Shown here: positions 1 through 5,652 of the stretch, one piece after another
Layout: the number at the start of each line of letters is the position of its first letter
Numbering within the stretch: position 1 is the first letter of the stretch
NCBI GenBank assembly: GCA_003554565.1
Contig: PWGR01000240.1
Coordinates: 1-5,652 of the forward strand
From: Clostridia bacterium
GTDB lineage: Bacteria; Bacillota; Sulfobacillia; SLMV01
Length of the DNA stretch: 5,652 nucleotides
Direction: 5' to 3'
Notes under the pieces: generated by a model
What the model saw: the letters and a program-made list of their open reading frames with translations, nothing else
Databases searched by the model: none
Told to the model about the DNA's origin: nothing
Position numbers and translations under genes: made by a program

Positions 1-422
1 ACTATAAGATGACGTCTCAACCTCCCGGTCGGGAGGACATGATTGAGGGACGTGATCTGCAGGTTCCCATATACATAAAAGCGGCCCGCGAAATGCTTGA
101 TGACCTGCGGGTGCTGGGAGGCGGATATCTAAGCATAAATGGACGAACTGCGCGGTCGGGTCTTTATCTTTACGAGGCGGCTTCCGGGCTGCAGTTGAAT
201 CCGGAAAAATATTCGGTTTCGGAGGAGGAGATGTCTGCGGCACTGGACACATGTCGCCGCACGATCCTGCGTTACTGGGAACAGATCCGCTCGGGTTTTT
301 TTCCGGTATGGCCCGATGACGATAAATACTGCGGATGGTGTGAATTCTCCGGCGCCTGCCGGTACGAACCCCGCCGCATAAAACGGAAGACCGCAGAGAA
401 GGGGGCGCGAGATGACGGCTGA
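1..422 (+). CDS. AddB-type PD-(D/E)XK nuclease, C-terminal fragment (5' end outside window)
   Basis: This is the C-terminal part of a RecB-family nuclease, probably the AddB-like partner of the helicase that follows. The frame is open to the left edge, so the ATG at position 9 is an internal Met. Codons at 3-8 read Tyr-Lys, and bases 1-2 (ac) fit a GAC Asp codon. The window therefore appears to begin inside the catalytic D-Y-K motif of the PD-(D/E)XK fold. Eighteen codons after that Lys comes LQVPIY (bases 57-74), the Q-x3-Y motif of this superfamily. The tail has CGWCEFSGAC (330-359), a C-x2-C-x5-C triplet that in AddB and Cas4-like nucleases supplies three of the four ligands of a 4Fe-4S cluster; the fourth Cys would lie upstream. 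The family role is degradation of double-strand ends in recombination repair. The gene overlaps the next by 11 bases. The nuclease call is firm. AddB identity is inferred from the neighbour and the Fe-S tail, since the helicase-like N-terminus is unseen. Confidence 0.85.
   Translation, partial: YKMTSQPPGREDMIEGRDLQVPIYIKAAREMLDDLRVLGGGYLSINGRTARSGLYLYEAASGLQLNPEKYSVSEEEMSAALDTCRRTILRYWEQIRSGFFPVWPDDDKYCGWCEFSGACRYEPRRIKRKTAEKGARDDG
398..405 (+). promoter_or_regulatory. Ribosome binding site for the AddA-type gene
   Basis: The G-rich stretch GAAGGGGG lies six bases before the ATG at 412, inside the end of the preceding nuclease gene. It supports the 412 start and the reading of an 11-base overlap with translational coupling. 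Confidence 0.6.
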
Positions 423-3400
423 CAGGGACTTCGAGCCTACACCCACACAGAGACAGGCCATGCGGGTGGTTGATCGCGATGTTGTTCTCTCTGCCGGGCC
501 CGGGAGCGGCAAGACGAGGGTGTTAGTGGGAAGGATAGAGCGATTGCTGGAAAGGGGAGTTTCGCCCGACCAGGTCGCCGCCATAACCTTCACCCGTAAG
601 GCTGCCGCGGAGATGAAGGGCAGGCTGCGGAAAGAGCTGATGGATAAATGGCGCCGAACCTGGGATGAGGATCCCGAGCGGGCCCGGAACCTCCGCTCAC
701 TCGCCTGGAGTGTGCAGAGAATGTTTGTGGGTACCATCCACAGCTTCTGCTCCTCTATACTGCACAGGCACCCACACCGCGCCGGCCTGGATCCCGAGTT
801 CGAGGTGCTGGATCCCTCCAGGGCCCGTGTCCTTTTGGACGATGCTATTTCGGAATCCGTCCGCGAGGCAGTGGCCACATGGGAGGGGGCTCATGCCGAT
901 TACCTGCGGGAACTGATGGATGATAAGGGGCATTCCTATATCGGCATGCTCCGGGATCTGCACGCGGCAGGTCGCCGCATTGACATCTCCTGGTCCGAGA
1001 TAGGCGATATGACATGCCGCAGCCTGAAGGAGCTGATGCCGGCGGGCATCGAGGAGACGGGGGGCCTCACCGAAGAGGAAGCGGGTACAGCCATGGCTTT
1101 ACTGGAAGAGCTGTTTGAGCTGCGGTGGGACTCGGATGTCCAGAAGACCAAGGCTTACCCGCCGCGTATTGAAGTGGTGGCCGGGCAGTGGGAGAGAGTC
1201 CGGCCGGCAATAAAAGACGGGGATCTAAGTGCGCTGCGCGATGTGGTGCGGCGACTGCGGGCACCCGGCCCGATTCCGAAGAAGCTGCGGGGGGCAATCG
1301 AGAACCTCCGCCAGGTTCACCGGGACGCGGCGCAGCGGCACCTTTACCAGTCAGAGCTGAACGCCGCTCTGACCCTGGTGCGCTTGATGCAGAACACAGA
1401 CGAGCGTTACCGTCAAAAAAAGGAGGATATGGCGGTTATTGACCATGATGACCAGCAGAGGATGGCCCTGCAGTTGCTGCGGGACGCACCGGAGGCGCGC
1501 AAGAAGCTGCGGCGGCAGTATCCTCACCTCATGGTCGATGAGTTCCAGGATACCGACGGGATACAGTGGGAACTGGTGCGGCTTCTCCGGTCGATTGGGG
1601 ACAAGACGGGCGGTTTGATGTTTGTGGGTGATGCCGATCAATCAATATATCGATTTCGCGGCGCAGATGTCGACGTCTTCCGGGATGCCAGGCGCAATCT
1701 GCGCGACCTGGGTGCCTGTGACCTGTCGATGACCAGGAACTTCCGGAGTACTGCAGAACTCATTTCGATATACAACTCCTGCTTTTGTCAGCTGCTGAGC
1801 GGTTTCGAGCAGTTGAAGCCGGCAGATGATGATCCTCGCCCGGATTTGGGACCTGCCGCCGACGTGGTGCTTGTCAGAAGAGAGAAGAAGGAAACACCGC
1901 ATGAGGCGCGGGTGCATCAGGGATTTGCCGCGGTCCGCTGGATTGAAGACTATGTAAAGGGAGGTGGATCCTACGGGGATGTCGCGGTGCTGGTCCGGGC
2001 CAGAAGCGCAGTGGAACCGGTGGTAGAGGCATTGGAGGATTGCGGCATCCCGCACCGCATCATAGGCGGCAGGGATTTCTACATTTCGCAGGAAATTTCT
2101 GATATCCGAATGCTGCTCACCTGGCTGGATAACGAAAAAGAGGATGTAGCGCTGGCCGGATTACTGCGCTCACCATTTTTCGGACTGGATGACGCAATGC
2201 TTTATGCGATAAGCAGGCAGAATGGCCACACTTTCTACGACAGGTTAAAAACGGCAGCTGAGCATTATGAGGATATTGAGCCAGTAAAGAACCGCCTGCG
2301 CAGGTGGAGGGATAAGAGCAGGTTGCTCTCGTTGGATGAACTGCTCCTGTTCACATTGGACGAAAGTGGTTATCGTGAGGCACATGCCGTTACTGGGGAC
2401 GGCGAGCAGGTAGTGGCCAACCTTCAGAAGATCATTGCTCAGGCGCGGCAGGAGGAGCGGGAGAGTGGGCTGAGTCCCGGTGAATTTGCCCACGAACTGG
2501 CAGCACTGTCGGAGATGGAAAGCGATGAAGGGAATGCCCCGGTGGAATCTGAAGAGGCAGATGTGGTGAGAGTCATGACCATTCACCGCGCCAAGGGTCT
2601 GGAATTCCCCGTGGTAGTAGTCCCGGACGCCGATGCCTCAGCACAGCGGTTCCGCGACCAGTTAATTGTCCACCCGGAGAAAGGACTCGGTGTTGCCACC
2701 CGGGCGAGGAATGACATCCGCAAGATCAGCGAGATGAGCAAGGATTCATTCTTTGACTGCCTGCGCGAACGGGAGAAGGAGGCTGCACTGCAGGAAGAGC
2801 AGCGGATCTTTTACGTCGCCTGCACCCGGGCAGAGAGACGCCTGGTTCTGGTGGGCGCGAGCAAGAACCTGACCGAGGACTGCTGCGGCCTGCTTCCCGG
2901 TGAGGCGCTTGACCGGATTCGGCCCGGCTCTCATACATTCCTTGGCTGGTTCAGAGAGGGGCTGGATGAGCTGAATGAGTCCCTGGTCCAGTGGCATCCC
3001 TACTTTCCTCAAGAGGATGATCTGCGGGTGCGGGAGACGGAAGGCGAATCGCCGGATGTCATCGATACGATGGTCGAAAGGGCCAAATCCGGGATGTATG
3101 ATGTGGCTGAGCCTGCAGGTGTACTGCGGGACCGTTCGCACTCAGTAACCGCACTCGTCGATTATCGTTTGTGCCCACGCCTGTATCTTCTGCGGCATAT
3201 TCTCCGGTGGCCCGAACTGCAGCCCGAAGCGGAGGTGCGACCGAAGGGAGAGAAACACCACGGCGATCCCCTGCTCTTCGGAACCCTGGTCCACCGGGTT
3301 TGCGAACTACTTCCGGAGGTTTCTCTGGAGAAGGCCGCACACGTGGCACTATTTGAACAACAGATACCCCCTGGCGATGACGAACTGATCGAAAAGGTAA

Positions 3401-3921
3401 AGCAGGTCGCCAGGTGCTATACGAAATCTGAACTGTATGCGGAGATACTGCACGCGGGTGCAGATCGCCAGTCCTACAGTGAATGGGCCTTTTCCTGTCC
3501 ACTTCCTGGTGATAATCAGTCTGCGCGGTCCTACCTGGTTGGCAAGATCGATCAGCTGTACCTGAATGAGGACAGTACCTGGACTGTAGTTGACCTCAAG
3601 ACGGACCGCATCGAACGGGAGGAAATCGCGGAGCGAGCCGACCATCACGCTTTTCAGGTGCAGTTATATGCATGGGTGGTCGGGCGTTTGATGGGCGTGC
3701 AGGAGGTACGGGGGCAGGTGCACTTTTTGCGCCCTGACGTCACCTGGGAAGTGCCGGTGGGGTGCTGGAGAGATGTCGAAGAGCAGGTCTGTGAGATGAT
3801 CGCCTGTATTGAGCGCAGCGAGGAGGCGGATAACTTCCCACCCGAGGGAGGCGCTCTCTGCAGCTGGTGCGGTTACGGCTTTCACTGCAGCGGGAGCGCT
3901 ACAAAAGGGGGAAGATGCTGA
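412..3921 (+). CDS. addA: AddA-type ATP-dependent helicase/exonuclease (UvrD/Rep helicase fused to PD-(D/E)XK nuclease)
   Basis: This 1169-residue protein is an SF1A DNA helicase with a C-terminal nuclease, acting at double-strand breaks with its AddB-type partner to make 3' tails for RecA. The helicase motifs are all visible: Q motif TPTQRQA (about 10-16), Walker A AGPGSGKT (28-35, Lys34), motif Ia ITFTRKAAAEM (58-68), FVGTIHSFC (105-113), Walker B DEFQD (376-380), motif III GDADQSIYRFRG (406-417), motif IV TRNFRS (441-446), motif V TIHRAKGLEF (723-732) and motif VI FYVACTRA (800-807). The nuclease domain has GTLVH with His961, GKID with Asp1047, VDLK with Asp1061 and Lys1063, and QVQLY (1082-1086), so it looks catalytically intact. 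Cys921 (in YRLCPRLY) with Cys1150, Cys1153 and Cys1159 forms a Fe-S staple pattern that Bacillus subtilis AddA lacks. Length is close to classical AddA, which is about 1230 residues. The ATG at 412 has a good ribosome site and places the Q motif at the N-terminus as expected. A RecB-like or AdnA/B-like naming is possible, but the neighbourhood favours AddA. Confidence 0.93.
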   Translation: MTADRDFEPTPTQRQAMRVVDRDVVLSAGPGSGKTRVLVGRIERLLERGVSPDQVAAITFTRKAAAEMKGRLRKELMDKWRRTWDEDPERARNLRSLAWSVQRMFVGTIHSFCSSILHRHPHRAGLDPEFEVLDPSRARVLLDDAISESVREAVATWEGAHADYLRELMDDKGHSYIGMLRDLHAAGRRIDISWSEIGDMTCRSLKELMPAGIEETGGLTEEEAGTAMALLEELFELRWDSDVQKTKAYPPRIEVVAGQWERVRPAIKDGDLSALRDVVRRLRAPGPIPKKLRGAIENLRQVHRDAAQRHLYQSELNAALTLVRLMQNTDERYRQKKEDMAVIDHDDQQRMALQLLRDAPEARKKLRRQYPHLMVDEFQDTDGIQWELVRLLRSIGDKTGGLMFVGDADQSIYRFRGADVDVFRDARRNLRDLGACDLSMTRNFRSTAELISIYNSCFCQLLSGFEQLKPADDDPRPDLGPAADVVLVRREKKETPHEARVHQGFAAVRWIEDYVKGGGSYGDVAVLVRARSAVEPVVEALEDCGIPHRIIGGRDFYISQEISDIRMLLTWLDNEKEDVALAGLLRSPFFGLDDAMLYAISRQNGHTFYDRLKTAAEHYEDIEPVKNRLRRWRDKSRLLSLDELLLFTLDESGYREAHAVTGDGEQVVANLQKIIAQARQEERESGLSPGEFAHELAALSEMESDEGNAPVESEEADVVRVMTIHRAKGLEFPVVVVPDADASAQRFRDQLIVHPEKGLGVATRARNDIRKISEMSKDSFFDCLREREKEAALQEEQRIFYVACTRAERRLVLVGASKNLTEDCCGLLPGEALDRIRPGSHTFLGWFREGLDELNESLVQWHPYFPQEDDLRVRETEGESPDVIDTMVERAKSGMYDVAEPAGVLRDRSHSVTALVDYRLCPRLYLLRHILRWPELQPEAEVRPKGEKHHGDPLLFGTLVHRVCELLPEVSLEKAAHVALFEQQIPPGDDELIEKVKQVARCYTKSELYAEILHAGADRQSYSEWAFSCPLPGDNQSARSYLVGKIDQLYLNEDSTWTVVDLKTDRIEREEIAERADHHAFQVQLYAWVVGRLMGVQEVRGQVHFLRPDVTWEVPVGCWRDVEEQVCEMIACIERSEEADNFPPEGGALCSWCGYGFHCSGSATKGGRC
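3903..3912 (+). promoter_or_regulatory. Ribosome binding site deciding the start of the first SIS gene
   Basis: The purine run AAAAGGGGGA ends eight bases before the ATG at 3921 but only two bases before the ATG at 3915. The normal spacing favours 3921, which shares one base with the TGA stop of the helicase gene (TGATG). That arrangement is typical of termination-reinitiation coupling. Confidence 0.6.
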
Positions 3922-4646
3922 TGCAGGAGCGGGTATGGAGTTTGTTTCACGAGATTATCTCGGATGTACAGAAGACGCAGTCGGAAGTTATAGAGCATGC
4001 GGCCGACTCCATCTTCCAGAGGGTTGTTGATGGGGGTGCCGTGCACGTATTCGATACCGGGCACCTTGTTGATAGGGAAATTATCCACCGTGCGGGAGGT
4101 CTGGCTCTATGGCGCCCGCTTCGATGGGACCTGCAGATGACAAATCCTGTCAGAAAGCGCGAGGGAGTCGAATGCTCTCCCGACAACGCGGGTCTGATTT
4201 CACATGTGCTGAGATGCTCTCGCGTGAAGTGCGGTGACGTGCTGATTGCCGGTTCGGTTTCGGGCAGGAGTGAGACGGTGATTGAGTTGGTCCTGAGGGC
4301 GCGGGAGTACGGAGTCCTGGTGATCGCGCTGACCTCGCCGGAGTACTCTCGCCGGCTGACATCCCAGCACTCAAGTGGTGCACGCCTTTTTGAAGTGGCT
4401 GACATCGTCATTGATAATCGGGCCCCCTATGGTGATGCGGCATTGTCATTTGATGGTCTGGATGAGAAACTGATTCCCGTCTCCGGCATTGCCGCTGTTT
4501 CGGCGATGTGGGCGCTTACGGCCGGGGTGGCCGAGCGACTCCTGCACAGCGGGAGAACACCTTCCCTGTATGCCAGTGTTAACCGGCCCGACACGCGGGA
4601 TTTAAACCGGTCCGCAGAAGAGGGGTATCGACGACATGGTTGGTAA
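3921..4646 (+). CDS. SIS-domain protein, diverged UPF0309-like copy (first of a tandem pair)
   Basis: With the start at 3921 this is a 241-residue cytoplasmic protein of the SIS (sugar isomerase) fold, which binds phosphosugars. Signs of the fold are VHVFDTGH (41-48) after an N-terminal helix, the SIS loop GSVSGRSE (111-118), the strand and loop ALTSPEYS (136-143), HSSG (150-153), FEVADIVID and GDA (171-173), and a C-terminal YASVNRPDTRDLNR. The order matches the downstream gene and the UPF0309 family, whose length is usually about 240-250. It departs from the family in several places: the first loop reads FDTGH rather than FGxGH, the MERLEG segment is replaced by unrelated residues around ECSPDN (about 90), the GPxST segment is replaced by IPVSGIAAV, and PGGDxHN is replaced by PDTRDLN. 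Longer starts at 3867 or 3915 are open but less well supplied with a ribosome site. No membrane segment or signal peptide is seen. The substrate is unknown; the protein may be a binding or regulatory subunit. Confidence 0.8.
   Translation: MQERVWSLFHEIISDVQKTQSEVIEHAADSIFQRVVDGGAVHVFDTGHLVDREIIHRAGGLALWRPLRWDLQMTNPVRKREGVECSPDNAGLISHVLRCSRVKCGDVLIAGSVSGRSETVIELVLRAREYGVLVIALTSPEYSRRLTSQHSSGARLFEVADIVIDNRAPYGDAALSFDGLDEKLIPVSGIAAVSAMWALTAGVAERLLHSGRTPSLYASVNRPDTRDLNRSAEEGYRRHGW
4616..4625 (+). promoter_or_regulatory. Probable ribosome binding site of the second SIS gene
   Basis: AGAAGAGGGG ends ten bases before the ATG at 4636. The spacing is a little long, so the start may rely on ribosomes terminating at the overlapping TAA (4644-4646). 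The next in-frame ATG, at 4663, has TAAGGGG upstream at a similarly long distance and would remove the N-terminal residues that resemble the family's usual start. Confidence 0.4.
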
Positions 4647-5382
4647 GGGGTTTGACCAGTACATGAAGCATGTGCTGAAGCTGGTGCATTCCGCCAGCGA
4701 GAAGCAGAAGGGTGTTCTGGAGCAGCTGGTGGTATGGATGGTCGAAGCAGTCGAGTTCGACCGGCGCATATTTGTGTTCGGTGCGGGGCATGCCTCTATT
4801 GCTGCATCAGATCTGTTTTATCGCGCCGGAGGATTGCCCCACATAAACCCGGTTTTTGTACCCGGATTGACATTAGATACGCGCCCTATTGATGCGGGCA
4901 CGCGTATGGAGCGGCTCGAGGGCCACGCGCCAATATGGCTGGAGGCGCAGCGTCCCAGATCCGGTGAGATGATTATTGTGGTTTCCGTCTCAGGGAGGAA
5001 TGCCGCCGGGGTGGAAATGGCAGAGGCAGCGGGGGATGCGGGCTTGCGGGTGGTCGGTGTGACTTCCCTGCCCTACTCGAAGTCGGTGACCTCGCGTCAC
5101 CGGAGTGGTCGACGTCTCTTCGAAGTGTGTGATCTGGTAATCGACCTGGAGGTGCCTGCGGGTGATGCCCTGGTTCCGGTATCTGATGGAGGTCACAGGG
5201 CCGGCCCGGCTTCCACAGTAGTGGCCACGGCGCTGCTTAACGCGGTGGTTTGCGAGGTGGCCGTCCGATTGGGTGAAAAGGAGGGAGACCCACCCCTGTT
5301 CGCCAGCGCCAACTTGCCTGGAGGCGATGCGCACAACCGCCGGTTACTGGAGCAATACCGGTATCTATTCACCTATCTATGA
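4636..5382 (+). CDS. SIS-domain protein of the UPF0309 / sugar isomerase domain type (second of a tandem pair)
   Basis: This 248-residue protein keeps the full set of features I associate with the UPF0309 branch of SIS proteins. They are VFGAGHAS (47-54), YRAGGLPHINPV (62-73), MERLEGHAP (91-99), the SIS loop VSVSGRNAAGVEMA (116-129), VTSLPYSKSVTSRHRSG (142-158), FEVCDLVID (162-170), PAGDA (174-178), GPASTVV (190-196) and, near the C-terminus, FASANLPGGDAHNR. Family members bind or isomerise sugar phosphates; no specific substrate has been assigned that I can name. It is a soluble cytoplasmic protein with no signal peptide. It overlaps the preceding SIS gene by 11 bases, and the two align along their whole length as diverged paralogs, so a tandem duplication is the simplest origin. 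SIS proteins usually work as dimers, so a heterodimer with the first copy is possible but not shown. It is the last gene of the plus-strand array and is followed by a hairpin terminator. Confidence 0.87.
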   Translation: MVGKGFDQYMKHVLKLVHSASEKQKGVLEQLVVWMVEAVEFDRRIFVFGAGHASIAASDLFYRAGGLPHINPVFVPGLTLDTRPIDAGTRMERLEGHAPIWLEAQRPRSGEMIIVVSVSGRNAAGVEMAEAAGDAGLRVVGVTSLPYSKSVTSRHRSGRRLFEVCDLVIDLEVPAGDALVPVSDGGHRAGPASTVVATALLNAVVCEVAVRLGEKEGDPPLFASANLPGGDAHNRRLLEQYRYLFTYL

Positions 5383-5459
5383 TTGCATGGGCAGCTCGCA
5401 GGCGGTGTTAATGTCGACGAACATGAATCGCCGTATGCGATCCCGAAAATAAGGTGGTG

Positions 5460-5509
5460 CGGGCAGAGTGGCGATGCTGATTCCGCCTTCTGCCCGGCTT
5501 ACTTTTTCT
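5460..5509 (+). terminator. Rho-independent-type terminator, possibly bidirectional
   Basis: CGGGCAGA (5460-5467) pairs perfectly with TCTGCCCG (5489-5496). The stem continues through a G-T pair and one bulged base to GGCG (5470-5473) with CGCC (5484-5487), closing a loop of about ten bases. On the plus strand it is followed by TTACTTTTTCT (5499-5509). On the minus strand the flank reads TTATTTT a few bases beyond the stem (5446-5452), so it could also end the convergent membrane-protein gene. The 77 bases between the last SIS stop codon and the stem show no gene. Confidence 0.7.
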
Positions 5510-5541
5510 GAACTGCATGAGAGACACTGTTGCATCACAAA

Positions 5542-5652
5542 TCAACGCCGCAATCGCAGGCGAATCCTGGATATTGCAAACCACAATGCGACTATCAGAA
5601 CCGTCAGGGCGAACAGCGCAGGAAGGGCACCGGCAAACGTGATGAGAACCAG
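5542..5652 (-). CDS. C-terminal end of an unidentified membrane protein (5' part outside window)
   Basis: Read on the minus strand from the right edge, an open frame gives 36 residues and then TGA (5544-5542). It begins LVLITFAGALPALFALT, continues through VLIVALWFA as a strongly hydrophobic stretch of about 25 residues, and ends in the basic tail SRIRLRLRR. This is the normal appearance of a last transmembrane helix with a positively charged cytoplasmic C-terminus. The gene converges on the SIS array and shares the intergenic hairpin. The family cannot be named from this tail; DUF4349-type proteins end similarly, but so do many others. The only overlapping plus-strand frame is a short one without recognisable features. 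Confidence 0.6.
   Translation of the reverse strand: MVLITFAGALPALFALTVLIVALWFAISRIRLRLRR

Noticed and set aside
129..878. A 249-codon minus-strand open frame opposite the AddB-type and AddA-type genes
   Set aside because: It lies fully opposite two genes with clear family motifs, and its translation is rich in Ser, Arg and Pro with no recognisable domain. This is typical of antisense frames in GC-rich coding DNA.
1421..1431. AGGAGG followed by ATG inside addA, a possible internal translation start
   Set aside because: Only two bases separate the motif from the ATG, far below normal spacing. The sequence is explained by the codons Lys-Glu-Asp-Met; an internal product would lack Walker A.
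3059..3502. A 147-codon minus-strand open frame opposite the AddA nuclease domain
   Set aside because: It covers well-conserved PD-(D/E)XK residues on the other strand, has low-complexity Arg/Pro/Ser composition and shows no family resemblance.
3867..3920. N-terminal extension of the first SIS gene to the ATG at 3867
   Set aside because: It would overlap the helicase gene by 55 bases across its Fe-S cysteine codons, adds a basic tail unlike the family's N-terminus, and has no suitable ribosome site, whereas 3921 does.
5517..5642. A 41-codon plus-strand open frame downstream of the terminator
   Set aside because: It has no ribosome site and no recognisable features, and it lies mostly opposite the minus-strand transmembrane tail, which is the more convincing coding signal.
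1..5652. tRNA, rRNA, CRISPR repeats, insertion-sequence ends, toxin-antitoxin or phage genes
   Set aside because: No regularly spaced direct repeats, terminal inverted repeats with a transposase, cloverleaf-like segments or matching coding motifs were seen on either strand by eye.

Overview
The window looks like chromosomal DNA of a bacterium with moderately high GC. The gene types (an AddAB-type helicase-nuclease and UPF0309-like SIS proteins) suggest a Bacillota/Clostridia-like lineage, but taxonomy cannot be fixed from this sequence alone. There are no tRNA, rRNA, CRISPR or mobile-element signals.

Layout: four plus-strand genes form one tightly packed, overlapping array that fills positions 1 to 5382. 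(1) The C-terminal end of an AddB-type PD-(D/E)XK nuclease, cut by the left window edge just at its catalytic D-x-K motif. (2) A complete 1169-residue AddA-type UvrD/Rep helicase with its own C-terminal PD-(D/E)XK nuclease domain. (3) and (4) Two adjacent, diverged SIS-domain (sugar-phosphate isomerase/binding fold) proteins of about 240-250 residues, apparently an old tandem duplication. The array ends at a hairpin followed by a T-rich tract (5460-5509). Beyond it lies the C-terminal tail of a convergent minus-strand gene encoding a membrane protein (5542-5652).

How the genes may work together: genes 1 and 2 should form a two-subunit helicase-nuclease that resects double-strand DNA ends for RecA-dependent repair. 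Both nuclease domains carry the cysteine pattern of a Fe-S 'iron staple', whereas the classical Bacillus subtilis complex has it only in AddB. Genes 3 and 4 are probably transcribed and translationally coupled with the nuclease genes (overlaps of 11, 1 and 11 bases). Their fold is that of phosphosugar binders or isomerases, and no functional link to DNA repair is established. The upstream SIS copy has lost several residues that the downstream copy shares with the UPF0309-type family. It may therefore be a regulatory or non-catalytic partner, or have a different substrate.

Nothing in the window is clearly a new defence or mobile system. The most interesting points are the doubled Fe-S nuclease signature, the asymmetric SIS pair, and its coupling to the recombination genes.
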